A stretch of 64,000 nt of DNA from contig JAZHRO010000019.1 in the NCBI GenBank assembly GCA_037157565.1, positions 60,820,501 through 60,884,500 of the forward strand. The letters run 5' to 3'. This document shows, piece by piece, positions 12,883 through 24,480 of the stretch. How positions within the stretch are numbered: the first letter of the stretch is position 1; the number at the start of each line of letters is the position of its first letter. The notes under the pieces are model-generated. The model was not told the origin of the DNA. It ran no database searches and saw only the letters and a program-made list of their open reading frames with translations. The stretch is from Thalassia testudinum. Taxonomy: Eukaryota; Streptophyta; Magnoliopsida; Alismatales; Hydrocharitaceae. The translations under genes and the position numbers were made by a program.

Positions 12883-13826
12883 GTGGAGATTGAACCACGA
12901 ATCAATATCCCTGTGGGAGGACCCGAGGTGGAGCTCAAGCCTAGTATGCTTCACATGACTCCAAAATTCCATGGCTTGAACTTTGAGGATCTTTTCCAAC
13001 ACATCAAGAATTTGAAGCATCTGGCCCACATCTTTAAGGCATACATGCAGAACCAAGACGGCTTGCTCTTAAAGATCTTCTCCTTCTCTCTGTCATCTTC
13101 TCCTTCTCTCTGGCTGACAAAGCTGCCTACTGGTTTCAAACTTATCCACACGCGATCAACACGTGGGAAGAACTTCAAATCTCCTTCCTACAAAAATTCT
13201 ATCCCATTGGTCGCACAAATGCTATTCGGCACCAAATCATGCACTTCTCCCAAGGAGTGGGAGAATCTCTACATGAGGCGTGGGATCATTTTCTGGATCT
13301 CATACGCAAATGCCCCCATCACGGAGTCCCAAAGTGGGAACAAGTCCAACCCTTTTACCACGGGCTCCGTGATGATATCAAGCTATTTGTCAACACAACC
13401 TGTGGTGGCAGCATCATGGGTCAGCATGAAGACGAAATTTGGGAAATTCTCGAGAACATGTGCAAGAACTCCCTGAACAATGAGTCACTAGGTGCGTACA
13501 ACCAGACATCCACCCGCGCATTGACAAACAATCGAGGGGTACACGAATCTTGAGGCCTTTCCACATCCATTGACTTGGAGTTGGTAGCCAATCAATTGGA
13601 TAAGGTCTCCATCATTGACAAAAAGGTGGACGACATCACTCGACATCTACATAAGACCACCTTTGCACCACAAAGCACATATACACACTCGCCCTCTGGT
13701 AGGGAAGCTATACACAATAAATACCACTCTTCAGGGATGGATGCGTATCCACCCCCGCCTGATTACGGCTTCGGAGGCAACTCTAGACCAGCCAACCACA
13801 GTTGGGGGAACTCTGAACCCTTGTAA
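12883..13826 (+). pseudogene. gag: Athila gag, broken
   Basis: Gag forms the virus-like particle that packages the element RNA. The capsid-type retrotransposon gag domain is visible as FHGLNFEDLFQHIKNL near 12966, then a frame change, then the FSQGVGESLHEAWDHF block near 13244 and a block ending near 13490. A 20-bp tandem duplication (13075-13114) shifts the frame, and a TGA at 13551-13553 breaks the second half. After it the C-terminal part (13575-13826) continues in the same frame and is rich in proline, glycine and asparagine. No zinc knuckle was found, which is normal for Athila. The true start probably lies a little upstream. Confidence 0.85.
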
Positions 13827-14462
13827 TGTGATTATTCTGGGGATCCTTAGACCTGCGAGGATCTCCACACCATCCAGAACAATCCTTTCTCCAATACCTA
13901 CAACCTTGGATGGCGTAATCATCCAAACTTTGCGTGGTTTGGGAATAACTCACATCCAAGACCTCAATTCAAACCCCGACCACAAAACCCGCATCCCTAT
14001 CATCCCACTCAACCAAGGTCCAATCAAAATTTCCAATCTGGACCACCTAAGGAAGATCAGACATCTTTGATTCTCCAGACCTTGGTTGACATGCAAAAAT
14101 AACATAAAGAAGAGATCTCTGAGCTGCGCAATCAATTAGCCTAGTTGGCAAGTGCTCACCAGCTGGGTTCACTCCCTTCTCAACTTCTTCTGAATCCAAA
14201 TAACGTGCCGAACCAGAGGCGCATTATGAATCCAAATTAGTGCCAAGCCCACTTTGTCTATCAGGCCCATTCTGCTCCATCCCCTGATGGGATGGGTGCT
14301 TCAACTTCTTATTCTAGATTTTAGCAGCAGACACCTATCCTCCCTAGCCTAAACTAGAATCGGGCAGGATTAAATTCCGTCACCACCCGTAGTGGCAAAG
14401 CAACACAGGGCCCACCTTTTCCAAGCCACAACTCACCTGAGATTGTAGACCCTAACCTTAGG
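13827..14462 (+). pseudogene. Athila gag-pol linker, degraded
   Basis: Between the gag domain and protease the sequence keeps a coding flavour (Asn/Gln/Pro-rich, typical of the Athila linker) but has several stops in each frame. No function can be assigned. Confidence 0.5.
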
Positions 14463-15226
14463 TTGGTTATCCAGGGCATGCCCATCCCTGATAAAAAGCC
14501 TGAGCCAATTCTAGAGGAACCATCTGAGGTTCCATTTCCCGAGGCCTTGACCAAGGGAAAGAAGAAAATCAAACCTGTGGCTCTTGAGGAGGACCTGGTC
14601 AAGCTCTTTGAGCAGGTCCAAATAAACATCCCCTTGATGGATGTGATACACCACATATCGGCTTACGTGAGATTCCTAAAAGATATATGTACACCAAAGC
14701 GTAAGCCGCGAACCAAAGGAGGGAAACTGATCATATTATCAGAGCAAGCCAGCTCCATCATTTTGAGTAAGCTCCCACCTAAGGCAAAAGATCCCAGTAC
14801 CCCTTTGATCTCCTGTACGATCGGTGATATTCAATTTGACCATGCATTATTAGATTTAGGAACCTCCATAAATCTAATACCTATATCCCTACTTGGCCAG
14901 TTGAAGAATCTGAGCTTAAACTGATAGAGGTGACATTGTAGTTAGCTGATTGATCTATTAAGTCACCAAAAAGAATTCTCGAGGATGTCATAATTAGGGT
15001 AGGTGATTTCTACTTCCCCGTGGACTTTATAGTTTTAGACATGGATGCTCCTGAAAACTTGAAGAACACACCGATCACTTTGGGGAGACCTTTTCTGGCC
15101 ACAGCTAGGGCCAACATCAATTGTGAGGAGGGCCAAATTGAGTTAAAATTTGGGAATAAGTCACTAAAGATTGATATCTTTAAGGTCCAAGGAGGAATTA
15201 ATTGTGGGGTTATCGAACAAATTTGA
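14463..15226 (+). pseudogene. Athila aspartic protease region
   Basis: The protease would cut the gag-pol polyprotein. The active-site signature appears as ALLDLGTSINLIPISLLGQL at about 14847-14906; the catalytic Asp is kept, while the usual Gly-Ala/Ser following is Gly-Thr. Further on, the typical VLDMDAPENLK and ITLGRPFLATA blocks (about 15030-15110) follow in another frame, after a TGA at the end of the first stretch and one indel. A second TGA at 15224-15226 separates it from the reverse transcriptase in the same frame. Confidence 0.82.
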
Positions 15227-15238
15227 GACATCGAGTTC

Positions 15239-16315
15239 GTGGTTGACGACCTATGTGTTGAGGAAAACCTACTTACCTCTGATGATCAACCGCAAGAGGA
15301 TCAAACCCCACACTTAGAGGAGCCTGAACCAGACCTAGAGATACCTTTAGCTCCTGCCCTTGCTGCTGAACCTCACCCTGAACCAGCTGTTGATGCTGAA
15401 AATCCATTCATGGAGTCGAAACCCCTCCCTGATCATCTCAAATATGTCTTTTTGGGTTCTAATCAGATATTTCCTGTGATTATCAATTCCTGCCTTACCT
15501 CTGATCAGGAAACCCACTTGATTTCTGTCCTCCAGCAACATCGGAGAGCAATTGGTTGGACTCTCGATGACCGGATTGGCATCAGCCCCTCATATTGCTT
15601 GCATCACATCTACACCGAAGAGGGCTCACGACCATCTCGTGAAATGCAGAGACGCCTGAATCCAAACCTGCAGGATGTTGTGAAAAAGGAGATCATTAAG
15701 TGGTTAGATGCAGGTATCATCTACCTAATCTCCGACAGTCATTGGGTGAGTCCAATGCAGGTTGTGCCAAAAAATGTAGGACTCACCATCATTACGACTG
15801 AAACCAGAAGACTATATCGACCCGTATAGCAAACTCGTGGAGAGTTTGTATTGATTATCGAAGACTAAATGCCTCCACAAAAAAGGATTATTTCCCATAG
15901 CCATTTATTGATCAGATACTCGAGAAATTGGCAGGGAATCGATTCTTTTACTTCTTGGACGGGTATAACCAGGTGGCAATCCATCCTGAGGACCAAGAGA
16001 AGACTACCTTCACCTACCTTTCGGGACATATGCGTTCCGTAGGATGCAATTCGGTCTCTGCAATGCACTCGCCAGTTTTCACGGTGCATGCTTGCCATAT
16101 TCTCACATATGGTAGGTGAGTACCTTGAAGTCTTCATGTATGACTTCTCAGTATTTGGGGAATCTTTTGATGATTGCGTCCTGCACTTGGTCCAAATCCT
16201 TAGGTGTTGTATCAACGTGAATTTAGTTCTTTCCTGGGAAAAGAGCCACTTCATGGTACCTGAGGGAATTGTCTTGGGTCACCTCATCTATGAAAAAGGC
16301 ATCCAGGTTGATTGA
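15239..16315 (+). pseudogene. pol: Athila reverse transcriptase, active site lost
   Basis: This domain copies element RNA into DNA. The first part (15239-15829) carries a Glu/Pro-rich linker, then PSREMQRRLNPNLQDVVKKE and WVSPMQVVPK, hallmarks of Athila. After a frame break come RVCIDYRRLNAS-type sequence (about 15835), FFYFLDGYNQVAIHPEDQEK (about 15943) and the catalytic block near 16132. Athila has F-M-D-D-F there; this copy reads F-M-Y-D-F, so one catalytic aspartate is replaced by tyrosine. With several frame breaks the enzyme is dead. Confidence 0.85.
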
Positions 16316-16799
16316 GCTAAGGTTAATTTGATTTCCAAGCTACCCTTGCCTAGCTTGGTCAAGGACATCCGTTCTTTCCTGGGCACGTCAGCTTTTATTG
16401 CTATTTCATTCTTGATTTTTCGAAAATCGCATACCCCCTGACTAATCTTCTCTCAAAGGATGTCCCTTTCAAAATTACTGAGGAGTGCACTCATGCATTT
16501 GAGAGTTTGCGTGACCGAGTCACCCAAGCACCAATCCTGCAATCCTCTGATTGGTCTCAGCCCTTCGAGATCATATGTGATGAATCTGACTATGCAGTGA
16601 GTGCGATGCTTGGGTAGAAAATAGACGGGAAACCCGTAGTCATCTACTATGCTAGCAAGACACTCGATGAGGCTTAGCGTAACTACACAGTTGCTGAGAA
16701 AGAGCTACTAGCTGTAGTATTTGGCCTCGAAAAATTTTGATCCTATCTTTTAGGTTCCCGTGTTACCATATACTCGGGTCACACCGAAGTAAGGCACCT
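16316..16799 (+). pseudogene. Athila RNase H, 5' part, cut by Tekay insertion
   Basis: RNase H degrades RNA in the RNA-DNA hybrid. The motif FEIICDESDYAVSAMLG (about 16566) and NYTVAEKELLAVVFGLEKF (about 16681-16737) are typical of gypsy RNase H. Several glutamine codons have become TAG. The sequence stops at RHL (..AAGGCACCT, 16799), where the Tekay element begins; the remainder resumes at 27254. Confidence 0.85.
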
Positions 16800-18588
16800 T
16801 GTTACAACCCGGTTCCTGAATCACTGCAGGACACGAGACCGGATCGACTCGACTGATTTCAAGACCCAGTCGTCCAACAAGAAAGTAACCAAAAAGCAGG
16901 AAAGTAAACCACATTCACTATGTTAAGCAACTAACAGTAAAAAGGTACAGCAGTAAAGAAGTAAAAACTGCTACAGTACATATCACCACCACAACAGTAG
17001 AAAGTAACAAGATATAGGAACATAAAGGTACAAGAGTCTACTCACTACTACAAACGAGTACAACAAAAGAGCTACAACTACTGGGCTCTACTGGGCCCAG
17101 CACCCTCTGCAGCCATAGGCTCTGGCTGCTCAACACCTGGACCTAAAATGGGGTTATGAGTACACAACGTCAGCAAACGCTGAGTAGAGTGGCAACCAAC
17201 TAACTAAAGCAGTAAAAGTCGACAGGTAGCTATTGTTTTTCAATTACTTTCTTTAACTAATTATTCTTTTCCACCACTTGGTTTATTTACCAGGTCTCTT
17301 TCTTGATCTCGAATGTTCCTCGTGGGAACGATCTTGATTGCAGTCTTTTTCGAAGAGTAGAAGGCATACGTGGTGCTCTCCTAACCGGGAGAGTCCCCCG
17401 TGGCGATCCTACACCCAGTCAACCACCCCAAGGTCACGGACAGACGTAACGGTCACTATGGCACGTGCGATAAGCGCACGGGTAGCTTCCCCGCACTGGC
17501 ACGCGGTCAGTCGTTTCCGCTAGCCCGTGCACCCAAAGTACAACATGGAACTAGTATAGGGCCTAGCCCTCTCAGTAACAAGAGTCTCGCCCCTCCACAG
17601 TTAGCGCACCCTTGCCTGACTACCCTGTTTGCCCAGTGGACCTAACAAGTCGGTGTAGGGTGGCTAGCTGAACCCCGAGCCCCGTGGGGTGGCTAGCTCT
17701 CTCCCTACACTAGTAGCTCTCCTTGGTATAGTGTACACGAGGGCCAAGAAGTCGGTACAGAGTGGCCAATCCTAACCTCGGGTCCCAACCTAAGGGCGGC
17801 TACCTCCGCTCTGCACTAAACAGGGGGACAGTTGCTCTCCTTGGTACTCCGTACTCAAGGGCCAGCTCACTTTCCCACTCACATTTCCAGATTCATTCCA
17901 TTTATTTCCAGGAGCTCTACTCCTAATTCCCCGTAGGGTTCATGCTCATGTTCCTCATGTCATTCCATATCAGGTTTCATCATTTCTATTTCCATTCTGC
18001 CGTCGTTCACATTTCCATACAAAGGTTATACACAAGTAGCTCATATTTCCATCATTCACATTTCCATTCTCAATTTATGTACATGCAGCTCGTAGTGTGT
18101 CATTTAGCGTATACAACAGGAAAGTTACATGCAACAATTAACTAGCACAAGTATTTTATATTCCATAGGCAGCTGTTATTCATTTACAGGTAGTTGTTAT
18201 CATTTCTATCTACTCATTGAAGAGTGCAATTCAATCATCCAATACCAGTATTTTTCATCCTAGGATTCATGCCATATCCTAGATTCTAATCATTCATTCC
18301 ACACATGCATTCAGGCTTGTATTTAAATTAGGGGAAGCCACTCTACCAGTAAATCCAGGAGTATTGGGGGCTTGAATGCCAGGCTCACGTGCCTCAGCAA
18401 GCCCCGAACTCGTAATGAAATGAAGTCCTATAACAAGGAACAATCACAAGGGAACTATTAGAACAGTATGGAAAGCCTTCTAACAAGTAGAGGACTCACA
18501 AGAAACACATCGGTATCTTATTTGCGTAAAACAGACCTCAAATGGACCCTAAACGGGTCAAAATAGGGTTACTAATGCAAAATCAGGT

Positions 18589-19470
18589 GTTTGGAACAAC
18601 TTCCAGACATCATAAAAGTGTCCAGTATCATACCTCAGTTTCTGCGTCCACCCCAGACATCCAGGAAATCTTATGGACCGTTTGGATCCAGCTTCAGTCG
18701 TCCGACCACCTCTCCAGATGTCTGGAAGTGTTTCCAGTCATCTGGTACGTCGCCCAGACATCTGAGATGCATGGGAGGGCATGTCTCGTGCCTTCCCGAA
18801 GTAATTCCTGCACGAATCCACCTAATCTCCTAAAACAGGCATGCAACAGGCAGCAGCGGAGCAGCCTGCATGGCCGTATCCGCAAAGAGGACGTACCTTT
18901 GTGAAGCCCTCTCCTCAGACGTCTGGAACCACCTCCAGACGTCTGGAACCACCTCCAGACGTCCGTTCCATCGTCTGGTTGCCACTCCAGACATATGATT
19001 CTGGGAAAAACTCAAAACCAGAACCTGCTTCCGCTCTCTTGTGCCGCGCGTGGCCGCACCTCGCCTGTAGCTCTAGCTGCAACAGTGTCGTGGAGGACTC
19101 CCTCGATGCACTCCTCTTCGCGCTCGCGTTGCTCCGTCTGTGAACTCCCGGCGAGCTCCCACGTGAGCTTGCGAACTCACTCTCCTCCTCTCCTCACACC
19201 GCTTTTCCTCGCTGCCACTCTCGCTCGTGCTAGCTCCCTCATTGGAATGGAGAAGAAGAGGGGAAGGTGGCTGGTGTGAGGAGAACAAGAGAGGGGAAGG
19301 GATTTTATAAGGTTAGGGGTTTAGTGTTTGCTTGAGGCGGGGAGAGAGAGAAGAAGGGGAGGAAAAATGAGAGTACTGTCTACGTGCAGACGCGAGCTCG
19401 TACTCAAAATTTTTGATTTCTAGACGTCTGGGAAGGTGTCCAGACGTTTGACCCACAGTCCAGATGTCTT
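18589..19470. repeat. Decayed AGACGTCT array, Tekay 3' LTR
   Basis: About a dozen motif sites. Only three are exact (near 18917, 18937 and 19423); the others read AGACATCT, AGATGTCT, AGACGTTT or AGACATCC. Most differences are C-to-T or G-to-A changes at the central CpG, so the array has decayed by deamination. Confidence 0.85.
19303..19312 (-). promoter_or_regulatory. TATA box of Tekay 3' LTR
   Basis: TTTTATAAGG on the plus strand, i.e. CCTTATAAAA on the coding strand. The same box is at 27035-27044 in the 5' LTR. Motif sites lie both upstream (19423-19470) and downstream (18589-18985) of it. Confidence 0.55.
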
Positions 19471-19582
19471 AAAAGGCTCAAACAGCATGAGTCTTAACAT
19501 CATAACAAACTTAAAGGAAGTTTCATCCCCGAAACTTGAGCTAGCTAGGGTGCCGAAAAAGAACAACATACGCATAACAAAC

Positions 19583-20810
19583 TTAAAGATGATCGAAGCT
19601 GGTCTGAAAAGGTGTACCCTCAAAAAGCTCCGGGTACCGCTCTTGCATCGCCGCATCAGGCTCCCAGGTAGCCTCCTCGTACCTCTGGCTCCTCCACAAG
19701 ACCTTCACCAGGGGTACTTGCTTCCGTCTCAAACTCCGGACGACTCTGTCTACTATTTGCACTGGTCGCTCGGGGTAGGTTAGGTCGTCACCCACCTCAA
19801 CACTCTCGTGGCTCAGAACGTGACTGGGATCGACGACGTACTTGCTGAGGTTGGACACGTGGAACACATCGTGCACACCAGAAAGCTGGGGAGGAAGGGC
19901 AAGTCTGTAAGCAACGGGTCCTACCTGCTCCAGGACCTCAAAGGTTCCCACAAACCTTGACGTGAGCTTCTCTTTCACCCTAAAACGCTACAGGCCCTTC
20001 ATGGGCGAAACACGTAGAAAGACGTGATCCACAACCTCGAACTGCACCTCTCTGTGCTTCCGATCAGCATAACTCTTCTGTCTGCTCCTGACAGTGCGAA
20101 GTCGTCTATGAATCTGCTCAACCACCTCCTGACTTTGCTGGATCAGCCGGGGACCAACCTCCCACTTGGTCCCCACCTCAACCCAACTCAAGGGCGTAGT
20201 ACACCTCCGTCCGTACAGAGCCTCGTATGGTGCCATGCCGATACTCGAGTAATAGCTGTTATTATATGCAAACTCTACCAGAGGTAAGTGCTCCTCCCAA
20301 GAACCCCTCTAGTCCAGTACATAGGCGTGCAAAAGGTCCTTAAGTGTTTGTATCGTGCGCTCTGACTATCCGTCCATCTGAGGGTGATACGCCGTATTGA
20401 ACCTCAACTGTGTCTCCAAAGGCTGCTGAAACTCAGCCCAAAACTGGGACGTAAAACGGGTATCCCGGTCGGATACAATCTCACGCAGAACTTCGCGTAG
20501 ACGTACCACGTCACGAATATACCTCTACCAATTGTCTTGGTCCCAAGGTGACTCGGATCGTCAAGAAACGTGCCGTCTTCATCAATTTATCTACAATCAC
20601 CTAGACTGCGTCATGTCCTCGCTGGGTAACAGGCAAACCCACCACCAAGTCCATGGTGATGCTCTCCCACTTCCACTTTGGCACTGGAAGTGGCTGCAAC
20701 AGCCGTGCAGGCCTCTGATGCTCGGCCTTCACCTGCTGGCACACTAAACACTACTGCACGAACTCACCTACATCCCGCTTCATCCCCCTCCACCAAAAGT
20801 CTCGTCTCAG
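19583..20810 (-). pseudogene. pol: Tekay integrase with C-terminal chromodomain
   Basis: Integrase joins the element DNA to the host. Reading on the minus strand, the zinc-binding [14 protein letters not shown] is near 20740, the core block ending [19 protein letters not shown] near 20590-20650, and the C-terminal APYEALYGRRCTTPLSWVEVG near 20180-20236. The last frame (19583-19978) has the VAYRLALPP..VFHVSNL block and then a chromodomain: YPERPVQIVDR..PLVKVLWR..EEATWEPD..ERYPELF. Chromodomains of this kind may direct insertion to heterochromatin. Stops and frame breaks occur around 20250-20560. Confidence 0.88.
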
Positions 20811-21159
20811 ATTATGATACATCTTTGTTTTCTCGGGATGTATGGTGAACCTGGAACCGTGTGCCTCAGTCAGGAGCTCTCTCAACAGCTCCTCGTCTCT
20901 GGGAACGCACAAACGCCCCCTCATGCGTAGTACCTCGTCTGTAAAGGAGAAGTCTCCTGGGTCCCCTGACAGTACCCTATCTCACAACGACTGTAGGTAC
21001 GTGTCTGTCATCTGTCCTATAATGATGCGGTCTATTAGCTCTTGTCTCGTTTGCCATTTCATTGTCACTACCCCACAATGCCCCTATAACTCTAGGGGTC
21101 GCCAACTGCCCAACTCCTCCATGAGTCTCCAACTCTGTGCCTGTAAACTGGCCAAGTGG

Positions 21160-21540
21160 GTGGGTGCCTTTCGGCTCAAAGCGTCAGCCACCACGTTGGC
21201 CTTCCCCGGATGGTAGGAGATGCTGCAGTCATAGTCCTTCAGGAGCTCTAACCAACGTTTCTGTCTCATGTTAATCTCCTTCTGATCAAACAAATACTTG
21301 AGGCTCTTATAATCTGTGAATATCTCAAAAGTCTCATCGTACAGGTAGTGCCTCAATGTCTTCAGTGCGAAGACAACAGCTGCCAGCTCTAAGTCGTGGG
21401 TAGGGTAGCTATGCTCATGGGGCTTTAGTTGTCACGAAGCCTAAGCGACAACATGACCCCGCTGCATGACCACACCCCCTAACCCCTGCAAAGAAGTGTC
21501 CATGTACACAACGAAATCGCCACTGCTGTTTGGGATGGTA
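21160..21540 (-). pseudogene. Tekay RNase H
   Basis: On the minus strand VVYMDTSLQGLGGVVMQRG begins near 21530, with the first catalytic Asp in place, followed by [20 protein letters not shown] and the end motif ADALSRK near 21170. The part 21084-21356 is open without a stop. Upstream, several codons have become TAG. Confidence 0.85.
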
Positions 21541-21799
21541 AGCACAGGAGCTGAAGTCAGCCTCTCCTTCAACTCCTGAAAACACGCCTCACAAGCATCT
21601 GTCTAAGAAAAGGGAATGTCCTTCCGGGTCAATTGTGTCATAGGACGTGCAATCTACGAGAAACCCCTGATAAACTGCCGGTAGTAGTCTGCCAGTCCCA
21701 AGAAAGTGCGGATCTCTATCACTGTACGTGGTCTCTCCTACCTGTGCACTGCCTCAACCTTGGCTGGATCCACAGCCAAGCCATCCCCTGAAATCACAT

Positions 21800-22610
21800 G
21801 TCCTAAGAAGGTCACCTACCTCAACCAGAAATCACACTTGCTGTATTTGGCATACAGCCTACGTCGTCTTAACGTGTCCAGAACCATTCGCAAGTGCTAT
21901 CTGTGCTACGCCTGATCCCACGAGTAAATGAGCACATCGTCAATAAACACCACCACAAACTGATCCAGATACGGTCTGAACACCCGGTTCATCAAATCCA
22001 TGAAGGCAGCGGGGGCGTTGGTTAGCCTAAATGGCATGACCAGAAACTCGTAGTGTCCTTATCGGGTGTGGAAAGCTGTCTTGGAGATGTCGGTCTCCTT
22101 GATCCTCAACTAGTGGTAGCCAGATCTCAAGTTTATCTTAGAGAAAATCGTGCCACCCTGCAACTGGTCAAACAAATCATCGATCCTCGGTAGCGGATAC
22201 CTGTTCTTAATGGTGACCCTATTCAGCTGTCTGTAGTCCACACAAAGGCATAGGGTACCATCTTCCCTCTTCACAAATAACACCGGGGCTCCCTACGGAG
22301 ATGCACTGGGCCTCACAAAGCCCTTCTCCAATAGGTCCTGCAACTGGGACTTGAGCTCTCGCAGCTCAAGTGGTGCCATCCTGTAGGGTGCTGTAGAAAT
22401 GGGGTTGGTCCCCGGTACCAGTGAGATCTCAAACTCGATTTCATGCTCCGGCGGTAGTCCTGGCAGCTCCTCTGGAAACACATCGGGGTACTCTCTGACC
22501 ACTGGGATGCTCTGAAAGTTTGCCACAAGGCTGGGCTCCGCCACTACACAAGCCAGAAAGCCCCACACCCCTGGCTCGAAAGTCTCGTCGCCCGAAGTGC
22601 AGAAATGCAC
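21800..22610 (-). pseudogene. pol: Tekay reverse transcriptase
   Basis: The N-terminal region (22293-22610) is open: REYPDVFPEELPGLPPEHEI, then PYRMAPLELRELK. A TAG replaces the Trp expected in SPWGAPVLF. Downstream are [20 protein letters not shown] and the active site [11 protein letters not shown] near 21940, so both catalytic Asp residues are kept. At least six in-frame stops lie between 21600 and 22300. Confidence 0.88.
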
Positions 22611-22767
22611 CTGACGCCTCTGTCTACCGGCTATCCGTGAAATTCAAAAGAAGGCATCTCCGGTATGGAGAAGACGACCTTCCTCTCAAAACAGTCCACC
22701 AAAGCATGGTAAGCGGGCAACTAATCCATCCCCAGAATTACGCCAAAGTCTTCCATCGGTATCACAA

Positions 22768-23076
22768 TCAGGTCAGCGGGGAGGCTATGTCCCCCAACAT
22801 TGACCCGTAGTCTGTGTAGACCTCCTCAATTAGAAACAGTTGACTACCCGGACCTTTGATCACAAACGGATCCTCTAACAATACACAGTCCTGTCCCAAA
22901 CTAACAGCAAAACTAGCAGCAACAAATGAGTGCGTGGTGCCGGAATAAAAAAGGGTGTAAATTAGTCCACCGAAAACTGTAACCATACCTGCCACCACTG
23001 AACCAGAAGCTCTGGCGTCTTTGTGTGTCAGGGCGTTGATACGCCCCTCAGTTCTCGGTGTAGAAGAAGCAGCCAC
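22768..23076 (-). pseudogene. Tekay aspartic protease, catalytic Asp lost
   Basis: The frame 22768-23076 carries the protease fold signature near 22952 as TLFYSGTTHSFVA. The family has LFDSGA(S/T)HSF: here the catalytic aspartate is tyrosine and Ala is Thr. The frame is otherwise open, followed by VSLGQDCVLLEDPFVI-type sequence. A dead protease could not process the polyprotein. Confidence 0.8.
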
Positions 23077-23079
23077 ACT

Positions 23080-24299
23080 TTACATCGGACGGGTAGTCGC
23101 GGGTCGGTACCCTCCCCCCGATTGCTGTCCTCCCCCACACGCCTGGGAACCACGACCACTTGCTCATCCTCCAGCACTCGGTGCAGGGAGCATCTGCTGA
23201 CCTCCAGCCCTAGACGGGCAGTCCCTCCTGATGTGGCCCGACTGGCCACACTGGTAGCAGAGGGGAACTCGGCCCCCACCATCGGTGGGTCCCTGCTGAC
23301 AGCTGGGCGGGGGTCCAGTGCTAGCAATTGGCCCCTGTCGGGGGCCTCCAAAGGCCGCTGATGGCCCCGCAAAGTGTGATGGCTCTCCTGGAGGTGCCGC
23401 GTGCTCTTCCGTCCACTGTTAGTGTCACGTGCGGCCGGGTTGGTCTCCTCATAGGTCATAACTACCTCCACCACTCTCGAGAATGTGGGCAGTTTCAGGG
23501 GTTTGACATACCCCCGAATGGCAGGTCGGATCCCCTCAGTGAACCTCCACAGGCGCTCCTCCTCAGTAGCCACAACTGTCATAGCAAAACGAGACATCTC
23601 CAAAAAACGTGTACGATACGTGCTCACAGTCATCGTCCCTTGGCGGAGAGTGTGAAACTCCCGCCTCCTCCGATTCTGCCACATCTGTGGGAAGTACTGC
23701 TCGCAAAAGAGGGTGACAAACTGGTCCTATGTCGGCTATGCCTTCTCCTGACCTCTGATCGCCCTTCACCACCTGTGTGCTACGTACTCCAGCTAGTACG
23801 TGGCAAAGGCCACACGACACTCGGCAGGGGGGAGAAGGGTGTCAAACACCTTCTCAATCTGCTCTAACAGTTCTCCGCCTTAGTCGGGTCCTCATCCCCC
23901 TCGAAGGAGGGGGGCTTCAGCTTCCGGAACTGTTCAAAAAGCTCGTAATGTCGCTGTAGTGAGGAAACGGGCATGCCTATAGGCAGGGAGGGCTGGTACT
24001 CGAAAGTGTCAGAGTGCGGTGGGGGCAGTGGAGGACCACCCCCTCCCCCATGTCCAGCACTGCGTCGGTCTCGTGGTCCCACAGAGGACTCCCCCTCCAC
24101 GTCCCTAGGGAGAGGCACCCATGGAGGCGGGTGGAGCTCCTCTCGTACTATCTCACGTATCAGCTGGGCGAGGTCCTGGGCCTGAACTCCTGGAAGAAGT
24201 GGCTAGTCCACAAAAGCGTCGAGCTTAGCACATCCGCCCCTCCGACCTCGTCCACGACCGCATCCGCGGCCCCCCTCAATGACTCCACGTCGAGGCATC
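23080..24299 (-). pseudogene. gag: Tekay gag, broken
   Basis: The start ATG is at 24297-24299 and gives MPRRGV followed by a Gly/Arg-rich tail, as in other Tekay gags. A TAG follows after about 31 codons. Then come LPPPHSDTFEYQP..LFEQFRKLKPPSFEGDEDP (about 23890-24020) and the capsid part MWQNRRRREFHTLRQGTMTV..FTEGIRPAIRGYV (23470-23684). Near 23210-23260 a CYQCGQSGHIRRDC zinc knuckle (CX2CX4HX4C) is complete but lies in a different frame from the preceding domain, so an indel separates them. Confidence 0.85.
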
Positions 24300-24464
24300 T
24301 CCAGTAAGGAGACGCAAACAACAGAACAAGAAGACGTCAATTCTAATGGACATTTAGCAAAAGAACCTCAAAACGGATGTCAAAAGGTACGTTGTGGTGG
24401 TTATTTTAGTCACAAGCACGTGAATTGGTTATTCCTAAGCTAGTTGGTTCACTTTTCGGGATGA

Positions 24465-24480
24465 CCTTACTCTGATACCA
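24465..24480 (-). other. Tekay primer-binding site (initiator Met tRNA)
   Basis: On the minus strand TGGTATCAGAGTAAGG begins three bases after the 5' LTR end (24484). TGGTATCAGAGC is the usual match to the 3' end of plant initiator-Met tRNA; this copy has one C-to-T change. Confidence 0.85.

Larger units (their letters stand above)
16800..19499 (-). repeat. 3' LTR of Tekay element
   Basis: 2700 bp, TGTTACAAC..CTTAACA on the plus strand. It aligns with 24484-27253 throughout. In this orientation it is the 3' LTR. It contains a private tandem copy of a 20-bp motif unit (18917-18956) not seen in the partner LTR. Confidence 0.93.
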
